From: JAMLHN01 sp035708745
GTDB taxonomy: Bacteria; Chloroflexota; Chloroflexia; Thermomicrobiales; UBA6265
Assembly: GCA_035708745.1 (NCBI GenBank)
Contig: DASTFJ010000250.1
Coordinates: forward strand, 1-64,000
Reading direction: 5' to 3'
Length of the DNA: 64,000 nt
Positions 51,425-60,429 of this stretch are shown here, in pieces. The notes under the pieces were generated by a model that had not been told where the DNA came from, did not search any database, and saw nothing but the letters and a program-made list of their open reading frames with translations. Every line of letters begins with the position of its first letter. Position 1 is the first letter of the stretch. Both the position numbers and the translations under genes were made by a program.

Positions 51425-53460
51425 GCCGGCGGGGACGACGAATCCAAACGCAAGAGACGCTCGACGCGCCGCGGTTGCAGAATTGCGACCGCGGCGCTCC
51501 CTACGCCAAGCACAAGCAGCAGGCGGCCCAGCCAATCCCAGCCGTCGATGCCGTATACGATCTCGATCCGTGTGCCCGGCGTCTCGGACGTAACGACCAT
51601 ATACCCCTGGTCGTCCTTGCTGATCGTAGTCTGCTTACCATCGACCGTAGCGGTCCAGCGGGGAAACCAATTGCGGCGGATTTCGAATGTCGTCGCGGGC
51701 GCGGAAACCACTGCCGCGTAGCGCTGATTGTCAACCTCGATGGAGGTCGTCTCGGCGCCATCCGCGGTGATGATCGGCGTCGGGTTCTCGACCAGAAACA
51801 CGCTATAGGCCGAGCCTTGCAAGATCGGCTGCAGCAACGGCGACGCCAGCGCGGCCTGGAGCATTTGCTGGCTGACGACTACCGCACCGATGCCGTGCGC
51901 CTGGAGATACCCGTTATCGAGGGTCGATGCCGGATCGGGATAGGCATGCTCGGTCTCCGGATCGTATTGCCCGAAGTGATCGGTTTGCCAATACCAAAGC
52001 CAGTCATTGAAGAAAAACGGCCGGTCGCTCCATTGGAACGACCAGAACTGATCGTGCCACGACAGCATGCTGCCGAGAACCAGGATCGCGGTGCCAGGTT
52101 CAGCACGGGCATCGGCAAGCTCGACCGCCTCTTGTTGATCCAGAAAATAGGACTCACCTGTCATCAGAACGGGATACATCCCACGGTCGCTCGCGTGAAT
52201 CGGCGTCGAGTCCAGCACTACATAGAGCAGCAGCGCTGCTATCGCCGTAGCCAGCATGCCCAGATTCACGATGGCGATTCGGTAACGCTTGGCAAGTCGC
52301 GCCGCGATCGTCAAGATCGCATAGACCCCGAGCGCTGCGAGATAAATGGCCAGCGCCCGCTGAAACGGCATCAACCGGACGGCCTCGAGCTGTTCGATAT
52401 GGGGCCCGGGCGTCAAGTCGCTGAGCAGAATCGTCATCAGCACATGCGCCGCCAACGTAAATGCGACCAGACGCCCTACGGCCAGCTGTTTCAGCGCGAA
52501 CACGGAAATCAGCCCGGCGATCGCCAGCACGAAGATCGGCCCCGAAACCGCACTGATGGAGGCATGCCAGTAGTCGCCGAACGAGCCGTACTTCTGGTAG
52601 ACGACGAAGTAATACAAATCCTGAAAACGGAGAATCGCGATCAGAAGGGGAGCCGTCACCAGCCCAGCGATCGTCACGATGACGACCGCGATCGTCGCCT
52701 TTCCCCGGATCGCCAGCCGCCGGTCCGATTCCCACGCCAGACAGACGAGTGTTCCCACGGCGACGGCCCCGAGGGGAAGAAACGAGCGCACATTCGTATA
52801 GACCGCAAAAGACGCGACGATCGCCGCAGCGGCGCCCCAGCGCGCCGAACGCGCACGGATGGCCCGCCAGGCAATCGGCAAGAAGAGCAGCACGGCCACC
52901 ATGGCGAGAAAACTGCTGACCAATCCCCAATCGACCAGCTCCATATAACCGCCCGACCACCACCAACCTCGCGCCGAAAGGTGAAACGCGAGCGCCAGCA
53001 CGCCCACTCCGAGCGGGAGCTTGTCGAGCTGGGCGAGCAGCAGGAACCCAGCGGCCGGCAGCAGGAAGATCACGATAATGGCGATCTTGTGCGCCGCCAT
53101 CATCGGCAGCGTACCCAGGAATAGCGCCCAGATTCCGGTCTCGAACGCGGGGGCGCCGAGCGGATAGAACTCGACCGGATAGCCACCCTGGTGGGCTGAG
53201 ATCCAGCGAAGCAACTCGCCATCGAGCAGCGCGTGACGCAACAGATCGGCGCGGGTCGCATGGAACGGGTGATCGACACCGCCGAAGGTCTTCACGATGC
53301 GCACGGTCGTGCCATCGGCGCGAGCGACCGTGCTCCAGAGATCGAACGCGCCCAGGCGGTGGAACACCCAGAGTGAAATCACCAACAAAACGACGACCCA
53401 ACCCGCATCGATCGCGCGAGCGGTGCGCGGCCGGGATGCCAAGTTGCCCGAACGGTTCAT
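51421..53460 (-). CDS. Multi-pass membrane protein, glycosyltransferase-like
   Basis: A 679-residue integral membrane protein with about 12 helices and a C-terminal outside domain (from about residue 430). The first loop, DHPFHATRADLLRHALLDGE followed by GGYPVEFYPLGAP, resembles the PTPS-related (6-pyruvoyl-tetrahydropterin synthase-related) membrane family, which is thought to be GT-C-like. The catalytic residues are not certain. It overlaps the 108-residue membrane protein by four bases and belongs to the surface cluster 51421-57506. Confidence 0.8.
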   Translation of the reverse strand: MNRSGNLASRPRTARAIDAGWVVVLLVISLWVFHRLGAFDLWSTVARADGTTVRIVKTFGGVDHPFHATRADLLRHALLDGELLRWISAHQGGYPVEFYPLGAPAFETGIWALFLGTLPMMAAHKIAIIVIFLLPAAGFLLLAQLDKLPLGVGVLALAFHLSARGWWWSGGYMELVDWGLVSSFLAMVAVLLFLPIAWRAIRARSARWGAAAAIVASFAVYTNVRSFLPLGAVAVGTLVCLAWESDRRLAIRGKATIAVVIVTIAGLVTAPLLIAILRFQDLYYFVVYQKYGSFGDYWHASISAVSGPIFVLAIAGLISVFALKQLAVGRLVAFTLAAHVLMTILLSDLTPGPHIEQLEAVRLMPFQRALAIYLAALGVYAILTIAARLAKRYRIAIVNLGMLATAIAALLLYVVLDSTPIHASDRGMYPVLMTGESYFLDQQEAVELADARAEPGTAILVLGSMLSWHDQFWSFQWSDRPFFFNDWLWYWQTDHFGQYDPETEHAYPDPASTLDNGYLQAHGIGAVVVSQQMLQAALASPLLQPILQGSAYSVFLVENPTPIITADGAETTSIEVDNQRYAAVVSAPATTFEIRRNWFPRWTATVDGKQTTISKDDQGYMVVTSETPGTRIEIVYGIDGWDWLGRLLLVLGVGSAAVAILQPRRVERLLRLDSSSPPA

Positions 53461-53783
53461 GCGGGAGGCTGCTCGTCGGCCGGTTCGACAGCTTCTTTGT
53501 CGCTCGGTGTCAGCGCCAGCCAGAAGAGCGCCAGCACTCCAACCACCACCACTGTGATGCTAGACCAGTAGACGATATCGAGCGCGGTCTCATTGCCGAT
53601 GTCCGGCAATCCCTTGTGGAATGCGTTCCAGATATACGGCGCAGACCGGCGGATGTGGTAATAGGGCGTTATCGCAACGAGCTCACTCCCCCAACGCAGA
53701 TACCAAAGCAGCAGCGCGCTAAGCGCTGCCCATATGAGCACCCGTGCCGTCAGTAGATGGTTTCGCTCGAATCGCTGTCGCAT
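53457..53783 (-). CDS. Small membrane protein
   Basis: A 108-residue protein with two membrane helices (VLIWAALSALLLWYLRW and IVYWSSITVVVVGVLALFWLAL, joined here only by position) and an acidic tail. No family recognised. The frame opens at 53831 inside the upstream glycosyltransferase gene; ATG 53783 avoids the overlap and lies 13 bases after that stop. Four-base overlap with the next gene means it is translated as part of the operon. Confidence 0.65.
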   Translation of the reverse strand: MRQRFERNHLLTARVLIWAALSALLLWYLRWGSELVAITPYYHIRRSAPYIWNAFHKGLPDIGNETALDIVYWSSITVVVVGVLALFWLALTPSDKEAVEPADEQPPA

Positions 53784-53796
53784 CCTCAGGCTCGCG

Positions 53797-55395
53797 CTAG
53801 TTCTGAATGATGTGCCAATACGGAATGACATTCCGCGTGTAGATGATCAGGTTCATAAACACCAACCCGCAAACGATGAGCGCTCGCCCAATTGGTTGCA
53901 GTCGCACCGGTAAGAGCGTCCGTCCTCCCACCAGCACCAGAATGGCGAATGCGTTGACGATCGGGAAGAAATACCGTGCCTGCGTGAGCGCAAACTCGGT
54001 GCCGAACTGCACCACCGCCAGATATGCGGTCACAACGGCCACCAGGAACGTCAGCATGCCGATCGCCTGGGCTCGATCCGGCATCTCGAAGCCGAGCGGG
54101 CCGGAGTCGCGGCCGTCGCGCCACTTCCAGGCGGAAAGCAGGGCAAACATGGCGAGCCCGATCAGTCCAGCGACGATCGGCGCGGCGATGGACCAGAGGA
54201 AGCTGCTGTCGAGATGGATTCGGCGCCAACCGAATTCGCCCCAGGTCTCCTTCCAGCGCATCCAGACGAATGCTCGATCGAAGAGCATGCCGGTAAATGT
54301 TCCACCGGGCTTGTTCCACGGCGATTGCAATGTGCGAATTTGCTCGAACGCGTCCAGGTTGCCATAGGTTCGGTAAAAGAAGAGATACCAGGGGAGCACC
54401 AGCACCCCACCAACCGCAGCGGCCACGATGCCCTTCGGAATCCATTCCTTCACATTGCTGAGACCGCAGGTCAGAGCGATTGCCAGTGCGATCGCCGGAA
54501 TGATGAAGATCGAATTGCTCTTGGTCAGCAACGCCAGACCGAGCGCCGCCCCGACCCAGGCGCAGGTCACATAGTCGAAACCATGCCGGATACCGCGCGC
54601 GAGCAAATAGATCACCAGACTGACAAACGCGATTCCGGCGATATCGTTGTTGACCATCGCACTCTCGTACGAGACCTGCGGCTGAAATGCCACAAACGCG
54701 GGCACCGTCATCAGCAAAAAGCGGTCGTTCGGAAAGAGCTGGCGGGTGGTCAGAAAGGCCAGCAGGATGATGGCAAGTCCGAAGGGAATCGCCAGCGCCC
54801 GCAGGAGATACTGCATCGACTCTGGCGAGAGCGACGCTCCGGCGCGCGCGAAGGGCGCCAGTAGCGCGTAATAAAGAGGCGGGTGGTTCGCGGCGTATTG
54901 TGTTCCGGCCGGAAATTGCCCGATAAATCCCCAGTTTGCCGCCCGAAAGGGGTCATCGAGCCAGCGCGGGTTCTCCGGCTCACAGGGCGACCAGTCGAGG
55001 ATGAACTGGCAATACCGGTAATAGTAGGCAGGAAGGATATCGCCCTTCCAGGTCGAGAACTCGGTATTGGTCAGCCGCCCGGAAGAATCCAGACAATGCT
55101 GCCCGCGGTCGGTCGGGCACCGAAAGAGGGTCGGCACGCGATGATCGGTGGCAACCGTTTCCACATAGTTGAAGTGAGCCACCTCGTCATGCCCGCTGAA
55201 CGGTGGAAAGACGAGGACCGTCAACGCCTGCTTGGCAATGAAAACGACCAGCAGAACCAGCAGGAACCGGCCGACGGTGGATTGAGCGAAGCCGGCGAGC
55301 GAGTGTTTCCCTGAACGCGATCCCGACGAGACGGTGGCCGCCTCGTCGGGGATCGGGAAATCGTCGAGCCGGATGGGCCGCTCAGCGGCTTCCAC
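53797..55395 (-). CDS. GT-C type membrane glycosyltransferase family protein
   Basis: A 532-residue protein with about 11 helices. The first outside loop starts PPFSGHDEVAHFNYVETVA; the Asp-Glu pair right after the first helix is the usual catalytic site of GT-C enzymes (GT39/ArnT/DUF2142 group) using lipid-linked sugars. A second motif, NHPPLYYALLAPF, is also typical. Likely role: transfer of a sugar to a surface polymer or glycoprotein. It starts 2 bases after the flavoprotein gene stop. Confidence 0.85.
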   Translation of the reverse strand: MEAAERPIRLDDFPIPDEAATVSSGSRSGKHSLAGFAQSTVGRFLLVLLVVFIAKQALTVLVFPPFSGHDEVAHFNYVETVATDHRVPTLFRCPTDRGQHCLDSSGRLTNTEFSTWKGDILPAYYYRYCQFILDWSPCEPENPRWLDDPFRAANWGFIGQFPAGTQYAANHPPLYYALLAPFARAGASLSPESMQYLLRALAIPFGLAIILLAFLTTRQLFPNDRFLLMTVPAFVAFQPQVSYESAMVNNDIAGIAFVSLVIYLLARGIRHGFDYVTCAWVGAALGLALLTKSNSIFIIPAIALAIALTCGLSNVKEWIPKGIVAAAVGGVLVLPWYLFFYRTYGNLDAFEQIRTLQSPWNKPGGTFTGMLFDRAFVWMRWKETWGEFGWRRIHLDSSFLWSIAAPIVAGLIGLAMFALLSAWKWRDGRDSGPLGFEMPDRAQAIGMLTFLVAVVTAYLAVVQFGTEFALTQARYFFPIVNAFAILVLVGGRTLLPVRLQPIGRALIVCGLVFMNLIIYTRNVIPYWHIIQN

Positions 55396-55397
55396 CG

Positions 55398-56891
55398 CTA
55401 GTGACCAGCGGCCGCTGCGGGTTTCCGGACCTGCTTGATCTCGTGGTACTCCTTCTCGGCATTGACCTGATCGAGATCGTGCCGCTCACCGAGAATGTTC
55501 TCGGCGGCCAGCAATCCGGTTTCGATGGAATGATCGGTGTTGTTGTAGCGGAAGGTACCGTAACGCCCGATGATTTGCAGGTTCTCGAACTGGTCGATGA
55601 ACGCCTTGATCTTTTCCAGCGGCGCCTCGTATCCCATCACATAGGAGGGATACGCCCTTGGCGCCCGGATGGTGAAGCCACCGATGACCTCGGAACGGTC
55701 GATGAATTTCAAGTCATCGACCAGATGGCCGACCGCGTTTTCGACCAGCTCTTCTTCGCTCATCTCCCAGATGTGGTCGCCAAAGGAGCAAAAATATTCG
55801 ATGACCAGCGACGTGTAGTCGTCGCCCGGCACCATGGCCGAGCTCCAGTTTTTCGGCTCGTGGAACCGGCCGAACAGGATGCGCTTGTCATGGACATAGA
55901 GCCAGGTGTCGGGTGTCACCTGCTTGCGTTTGAGCATGAGATTGACGGTGATGATGTTGCGGAAGGTTAGCGAATCGGCCGCGGCCAGCACATCGGCCGG
56001 CGCTTTCGGCTCCATGATCTTCGCCAGCACCGTCAGCGGGATGGACGAGATGTAGTTGGTCGCTTCGATCCGCTCTGGGCCGTTCTCGGTTTCGACCGTC
56101 ACGCCCGTTACCCGGTTGCCCTCGCGATGGACCGTGGTAACCCCTGCGCCGAGGCGAACCTCGTTGCCCATGGCGGTGATCTTGTCGGTCATCCGCTCCG
56201 AGAGCCGGCCGAAGCCATATTTCGGATACATGAACTCATCGATCAGCGAGACGACCTCGCCCTTCGAGGGAATGACAGCATCCTTGACAGCCGTTACCAG
56301 GGACATCCCCTTCGACCGCTGAGCCACCCAGTCGCCGCTCATTTGATCGCAGGGGAGCCCCCAGACCTTTTCAGAATAATTCTTGAAAAAGAGTTTGAAG
56401 AGGGTCGGACCGAACTGGTCGATATAGGCGTCCTGCATCGATTCGATCTCGGTCGGGCGTACCTTCTTCTGAATGCGGGTGCGGCCATAATCGGCCATTG
56501 CTTGCGCTGCCGTGATCGGACCGATCGCCTTCAGCGCATTGCTGATCTTGAGCGGGTAATCGACAAACTTGCCATCGAAATAGATGCGGCTGACCCGATT
56601 TACCCAGAGCAGCTCCTCGCCGATGACTTCTTTGAAGATGTCATTGAGTCGGTCGTTTTTGGTAAACCAGCGGTGACCGCCGATATCGAACTTGAACTCG
56701 CCGTATTCGGTGTCGCGCTTGATCGTGCGGGCTAAACCGCCCACGAAGGGCGCGCGCTCCACGACGGTCGCCTGCACGCCGGCTTTGGTCAGCACATATG
56801 CCGAGCAGAGCCCGCCGGGCCCGGCCCCCATGATGAGGGTGTCGCGCGGTTCGGCTCCCTCACCGCTATGCCCGTTACTCGAAACTGGCAT
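55398..56891 (-). CDS. FAD-dependent oxidoreductase, UDP-galactopyranose mutase-like
   Basis: A 497-residue flavoprotein. The dinucleotide site is DTLIMGAGPGGLCSAYVL near the start, followed by VGGLARTI and DIGGHRWF, the layout of UGM and protoporphyrinogen oxidase-like amine oxidases. The ending EKIKAFIDQFENLQIIGRYGTFRYNN, read from IIGRYGTFRYNN, is shared with proteins annotated near glycan genes. It may act on a nucleotide sugar, but the reaction is not proven. ATG 56891 follows GGAGG; a TTG at 56909 is less likely. Confidence 0.82.
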   Translation of the reverse strand: MPVSSNGHSGEGAEPRDTLIMGAGPGGLCSAYVLTKAGVQATVVERAPFVGGLARTIKRDTEYGEFKFDIGGHRWFTKNDRLNDIFKEVIGEELLWVNRVSRIYFDGKFVDYPLKISNALKAIGPITAAQAMADYGRTRIQKKVRPTEIESMQDAYIDQFGPTLFKLFFKNYSEKVWGLPCDQMSGDWVAQRSKGMSLVTAVKDAVIPSKGEVVSLIDEFMYPKYGFGRLSERMTDKITAMGNEVRLGAGVTTVHREGNRVTGVTVETENGPERIEATNYISSIPLTVLAKIMEPKAPADVLAAADSLTFRNIITVNLMLKRKQVTPDTWLYVHDKRILFGRFHEPKNWSSAMVPGDDYTSLVIEYFCSFGDHIWEMSEEELVENAVGHLVDDLKFIDRSEVIGGFTIRAPRAYPSYVMGYEAPLEKIKAFIDQFENLQIIGRYGTFRYNNTDHSIETGLLAAENILGERHDLDQVNAEKEYHEIKQVRKPAAAAGH

Positions 56892-57071
56892 TCGTTCGCA
56901 TTCCTCCAAAATGTGCTGATCGACTTTGCTATCGAGAAGTCACGTTCGAACGCTCCGGTCTGCCCTCGGGGGCAGGTGACTCCTTCGAGCAACGTTCTCG
57001 CGGAGCAGCACGTAAGGGTATACCACCCTCTGCTTCCCTATGCATTCCCCAAACGTCGTAGTGCGAGCTGG

Positions 57072-57506
57072 CTACTCTTCGTTGGCCCCCCACGTGAAGT
57101 GGTTGTTGAGCAGGAAATTCCAGATGGCCGCGGCGCCGGCGCCGAATAAGTTCGCCACAAGGTAATGCATGTCCGCCTCGGTGACGAGCGCCCTGAGGAT
57201 GATCACATTGATGACCAACCCGATCAGATTGATGGGGAAGTATTTGGCGATGCGATGAACGAGCGGTCCGCTGCCGCGATCATGCCAGGTCCAATGCTCG
57301 TTGAGCACGAATGTCACGATCATCGAGGTAAAGATAGCGATGGTGGAAGAAAGAATGAGATGCGAACCGAAGCCCTGATGGAGCAGGAAGAGCATTCCTT
57401 GATTCACGCCCAGACCGACGGCCCCGACCACCAGAAATTTCTGGAAACGGCGCGCAAGCACCCAGGCGCGGGCCGCGGGTTGCGGCCAACTTTCAACCGA
57501 GAACAT
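57072..57506 (-). CDS. GtrA family membrane protein
   Basis: A 144-residue four-helix membrane protein. The start FQKFLVVGAVGLGVNQGMLFLLH, seen as FLVVGAVGLGVNQG, and the final LLNNHFTWGANEE are the GtrA signatures. Relatives are thought to flip polyprenyl-linked sugars or help glycosyltransferases. ATG 57506 is preferred; the frame opens at 57650 with an unrelated lead. It fits the neighbouring glycan genes. Confidence 0.85.
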   Translation of the reverse strand: MFSVESWPQPAARAWVLARRFQKFLVVGAVGLGVNQGMLFLLHQGFGSHLILSSTIAIFTSMIVTFVLNEHWTWHDRGSGPLVHRIAKYFPINLIGLVINVIILRALVTEADMHYLVANLFGAGAAAIWNFLLNNHFTWGANEE

Positions 57507-57671
57507 CGTGCTCGCTGACCCCCCTCGAAGCAACAGCGTGCGGGCCCGTGAGGCTCGGGAATCGACCAGCATCCTCTGGACGTATCCAACGAAAACCATA
57601 CCATGCGCCCGAACGCAGCGCTGAGTTTCCGTCACCCTCGAGCGAGGCATTTTGGACGACCGGCGAATGGC

Positions 57672-58967
57672 TCAACATCGTGGAGTCTCCTCGTCACGCA
57701 GCGCAGCCAGCGCACCCAAAAGCTGCGTATCGCCCGACGCATCGAGCTGCGTTTGCGACACAGTTTCTCCGTCGATGATGTCGATGATCGCATCTGGATC
57801 GGTCTGGCGAATTTCGACATCCGGCGCGACGCCAACCTTCCAGGCGAGATCTCCGTCCGGCGTCAACCAGAACGACGTACCCAGCGCCAGGGCCGAACCG
57901 CCGTCCAGCGAAAAGGTCGAGACAACCGTACCAGTCCCATAGGTGCGCTCACCGATGACCTCGGCCCGGCCGTTGTCGCGCAACGACCCGGCGATCATCT
58001 CGGCCGCGGAGGCCGATGCCCGATTGACCAGCACGACCAGCGGCACATCCAGCGCCGCCCCATCGTTGCCGATCGTATCGACCGGCGATTCGTCGCCGTC
58101 GCGATCCTTCTGGATATAGACAGTCGTTCCTTCCGGCATGAATTGGCTGGCGACCGTGAGCGCCTCGCTCACGAGCCCACCCGGGTTGTTACGCAAATCG
58201 AGCACGATCCCAGTGGCGCCGCCGGCGACAACTTCTTTCAGCGCCTCGTTGAGCTGCTTTCCAGAGTCTGCCGAAAACTCATGCAGCTGCACCAGCGCAA
58301 CGCCATTTGGCAGCATCGCCCAGGTGACCGGATCCAGATCGATCAGGGCGCGCACGACCGTAATTTGCAGCAAATCGGAGACGCCATCGCGCTCGATGGT
58401 CAATGTCACCGGTGTTCCCGCATCGCCGCGCAGGTGCATCGTTACCTCGGCATCGGTCATGCCAAGGGTCGGAATGCCGTCGATTTCGACGATAACGTCG
58501 CCCGGCAGGAGACCTGCCTCCTCGGCAGGGGAATCTTTGATCGGGGCAACGATCACCGGCTCGCCATCCTGATATTCGATGCTGATCCCGAGCCCGACCA
58601 GCTCGCCAGAAAGCGCGGCGCGAAAGGCCGTAGCCTCGTCTGGATCGAGAAACGTGGAATGCCCGGTATCGCCCAGACTCGCCACCATCCCGTGGGCCGC
58701 TCCATAGAGGAGCGCTTCGTCATCGACCGCGCTCGGATCGGCGAACTTGTCGTGAATGAGATCCCACACCTGTTGCAAGGTGCCGAATCCCGGCTGATCG
58801 CTAATCGAGCTCGAGGCATCCGTGCTGCCGGGTCCGACAACCTCGCCGGTGAGGATGCCCGCGAGGAAGACACTGGTGATCAGAACGATGAGACCCAGGC
58901 GCGCAACGGCCCGGCGATGCGAGCTGCCCGATGGCCGGCGCGGCGGTTCAGGAGGCGAAAGGTCCAT
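57672..58967 (-). CDS. S41 family (C-terminal processing) peptidase-like protein
   Basis: A 431-residue membrane-anchored protein. After a basic lead comes one helix (LGLIVLITSVFLAGILTG), then an N-terminal helical region, a PDZ domain (GLGISIEYQDGEP to about VTLTIERDG) and the S41 domain. The nucleophile Ser region NRASASAAEMIAGSLRD is present. The place of the catalytic Lys reads GERTYGTGTVVS: the usual GKG is GTG, so the Lys is missing. Either the clade uses another base or the protein is inactive. ATG 58967 fits the anchor; an earlier start at 59066 adds an unlikely lead. Confidence 0.88.
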   Translation of the reverse strand: MDLSPPEPPRRPSGSSHRRAVARLGLIVLITSVFLAGILTGEVVGPGSTDASSSISDQPGFGTLQQVWDLIHDKFADPSAVDDEALLYGAAHGMVASLGDTGHSTFLDPDEATAFRAALSGELVGLGISIEYQDGEPVIVAPIKDSPAEEAGLLPGDVIVEIDGIPTLGMTDAEVTMHLRGDAGTPVTLTIERDGVSDLLQITVVRALIDLDPVTWAMLPNGVALVQLHEFSADSGKQLNEALKEVVAGGATGIVLDLRNNPGGLVSEALTVASQFMPEGTTVYIQKDRDGDESPVDTIGNDGAALDVPLVVLVNRASASAAEMIAGSLRDNGRAEVIGERTYGTGTVVSTFSLDGGSALALGTSFWLTPDGDLAWKVGVAPDVEIRQTDPDAIIDIIDGETVSQTQLDASGDTQLLGALAALRDEETPRC

Positions 58968-59055
58968 TGGCAATGCAGTCCAAAGCGATAACAGGCAACC
59001 GATCGAACGCGGCCGTTCGACGAACGTTGCATGAGTGTACGCTTGCCGCCATCCG

Positions 59056-59077
59056 AAGGTTCCCAATTGGGAACCTT
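59056..59077. promoter_or_regulatory. 22-base perfect palindrome in a divergent promoter region
   Basis: Arms AAGGTTCCCAA and its complement meet without a spacer. It lies between the S41 gene (start 58967, minus) and the VOC gene (start 59099, plus), 21 bases before the latter. Dimeric repressor binding or an mRNA leader hairpin are both possible. Confidence 0.55.
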
Positions 59078-59098
59078 AGCCAACCGGAGTCGTGCTAC

Positions 59099-59866
59099 AT
59101 GCCACCAAAAAACCCAGACCAGCTCGTCGAATTCACTTTTCTCCTGAAAGGCGTCGACTACCCAGTACAGGAGCGCCGCGGCGCCATCGTGCACGAGGCC
59201 TTTCATGTCGCGTTGCCGACCGAATTCACTGCCGGGCACCGCCTGGTGTTCCGCACCCTCGATGGACGCGAGATCTACCCTGACAACTTTCTGGGCGATC
59301 TGATCGATCATCTGAGAGTCGATCGGATCGAGACCTTCGCGGAACCGATCCCGGAAGTCGCTGGCGACTGGCGCAATATCGGGTTCGACCATCTGGCGAT
59401 TTCGGTCGAGGATCGGCCGGGCGCCCGCGATTTCCTGCGGGAAGTCGTCCAGATGAAGGTCATGCGCGACGATCCGCACCTGACCGTGCTCACCACCGGC
59501 CCCACCACCATCATGCTCTTCGACACTGGTGAGGGCGGCCCCCTCTCCACCGGCGGCGCATCACGGTGGCATCATCTCGGCTTCGTGGTCGACGATCTGG
59601 CCGCCGCCTACGCCCATCTCCAGAAAAATCGAGACCGATTGATCAGCGATTTCACCATGCTGGAGCGGGACGAGCGCTGGAGTCTCTATTTCTTCTACCG
59701 AAACGGAGATGTCACCTTCATGTTCCAGTTCTCGGAGGTCAAGGAAGCCGATCGGGGCATCACCGATCCATCCCGCGCCGATTTCGCGACCTACCTGTTC
59801 GATTACGCCAAGCGACCATACGGCGTCCAATGGGAGCTCGAGCTGGCGGGCAGCGAATCCCGATGA
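59099..59866 (+). CDS. VOC superfamily protein (glyoxalase/dioxygenase fold)
   Basis: A 255-residue protein. Residues about 1-85 form an unrecognised N-terminal part. From about 92 on a VOC module begins FDHLAISVEDRPGARDFLREV, with a second half WHHLGFVVDDLAAAYAHL. Two His ligands fit the VOC metal site; the usual third ligand (Glu in the final strand) reads FMFQF, so metal binding is uncertain. The frame opens at 58931; ATG 59099 follows GGAG and fits. The stop overlaps the first RidA gene (ATGA). Confidence 0.82.
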   Translation: MPPKNPDQLVEFTFLLKGVDYPVQERRGAIVHEAFHVALPTEFTAGHRLVFRTLDGREIYPDNFLGDLIDHLRVDRIETFAEPIPEVAGDWRNIGFDHLAISVEDRPGARDFLREVVQMKVMRDDPHLTVLTTGPTTIMLFDTGEGGPLSTGGASRWHHLGFVVDDLAAAYAHLQKNRDRLISDFTMLERDERWSLYFFYRNGDVTFMFQFSEVKEADRGITDPSRADFATYLFDYAKRPYGVQWELELAGSESR

Positions 59867-60276
59867 CCCAGTCCGAACCGCCACGCCGGCTGATCATCCT
59901 CGACGATTCGGGCAACGCGCCCGCCAACTATTCCCCGGCTGTGCGGGTCGGCAATCAGGTCTTCGTGGCTGGCATGATCAGCATGCGCGACGGAGAGATC
60001 GTTGGGCTGGGCGACATCGTCGCGCAAACCCGGCAAGTGCTTGACCACGTCGAAACAGCGCTCCAGCGAGCCGGATCCGCATTTGGCGACATCGTCCGAT
60101 ATCGAATCTATCTGACCGATATGAGCGATCTTGCCGGCGTCCGCTCGGTGCTGAACGAACGCTTCGGATCGATTCGCCCCGCCGGCACCCTGGTCGCGGT
60201 CAGCTGCCTCGTGCATCCGGATCTGAAGATCGAAATCGACGCCGATGCAATCGTTGGCAGCGCACTAGAATCTTGA
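59863..60276 (+). CDS. RidA family protein (first copy)
   Basis: A 137-residue YjgF/YER057c-fold protein. Family segments: YSPAVRVGNQVFVAGMI, AQTRQVLDHVETALQRAGS, DIVRYRIYLTDMSDL and IRPAGTLVAVSCL. The substrate-binding Arg of archetypal RidA (in PARS) is replaced: here PAGT. Thus enamine/imine deaminase activity of the classic type is doubtful; it belongs to a divergent Rid branch. It is coupled to the VOC gene by a four-base overlap. Confidence 0.88.
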   Translation: MTQSEPPRRLIILDDSGNAPANYSPAVRVGNQVFVAGMISMRDGEIVGLGDIVAQTRQVLDHVETALQRAGSAFGDIVRYRIYLTDMSDLAGVRSVLNERFGSIRPAGTLVAVSCLVHPDLKIEIDADAIVGSALES

Positions 60277-60381
60277 ATTCCGAAAGGCGGCGACCCGGTC
60301 CTGCCATCCTAACGAAGGGAGAGTCTCCTGGCCGCAGCGAGTGCCTCCGAGGAATCAGGCTTCAATGAGCGACCGGAATTT

Positions 60382-60411
60382 CCCGGCAATTGGCTCGAGC
60401 CAATTGCCGGG
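60382..60411. promoter_or_regulatory. 30-base perfect palindrome before the second RidA gene
   Basis: Arms CCCGGCAATTGGCTC and complement meet at TCGA, 18 bases before the ATG at 60430. As RNA it would form a 13-pair hairpin with a UCGA loop near the ribosome site. No T tract follows, so an operator or a translational control hairpin is more likely than a terminator. Confidence 0.55.
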
Positions 60412-60429
60412 GTACCAGAAGTAGGTGCG

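Noticed and set aside
51475..53124. 549-residue plus-strand frame opposite the large membrane protein
   Set aside because: Highly charged, Arg/Gln/His-rich translation without a domain; the minus strand has clear membrane helices and operon overlaps.
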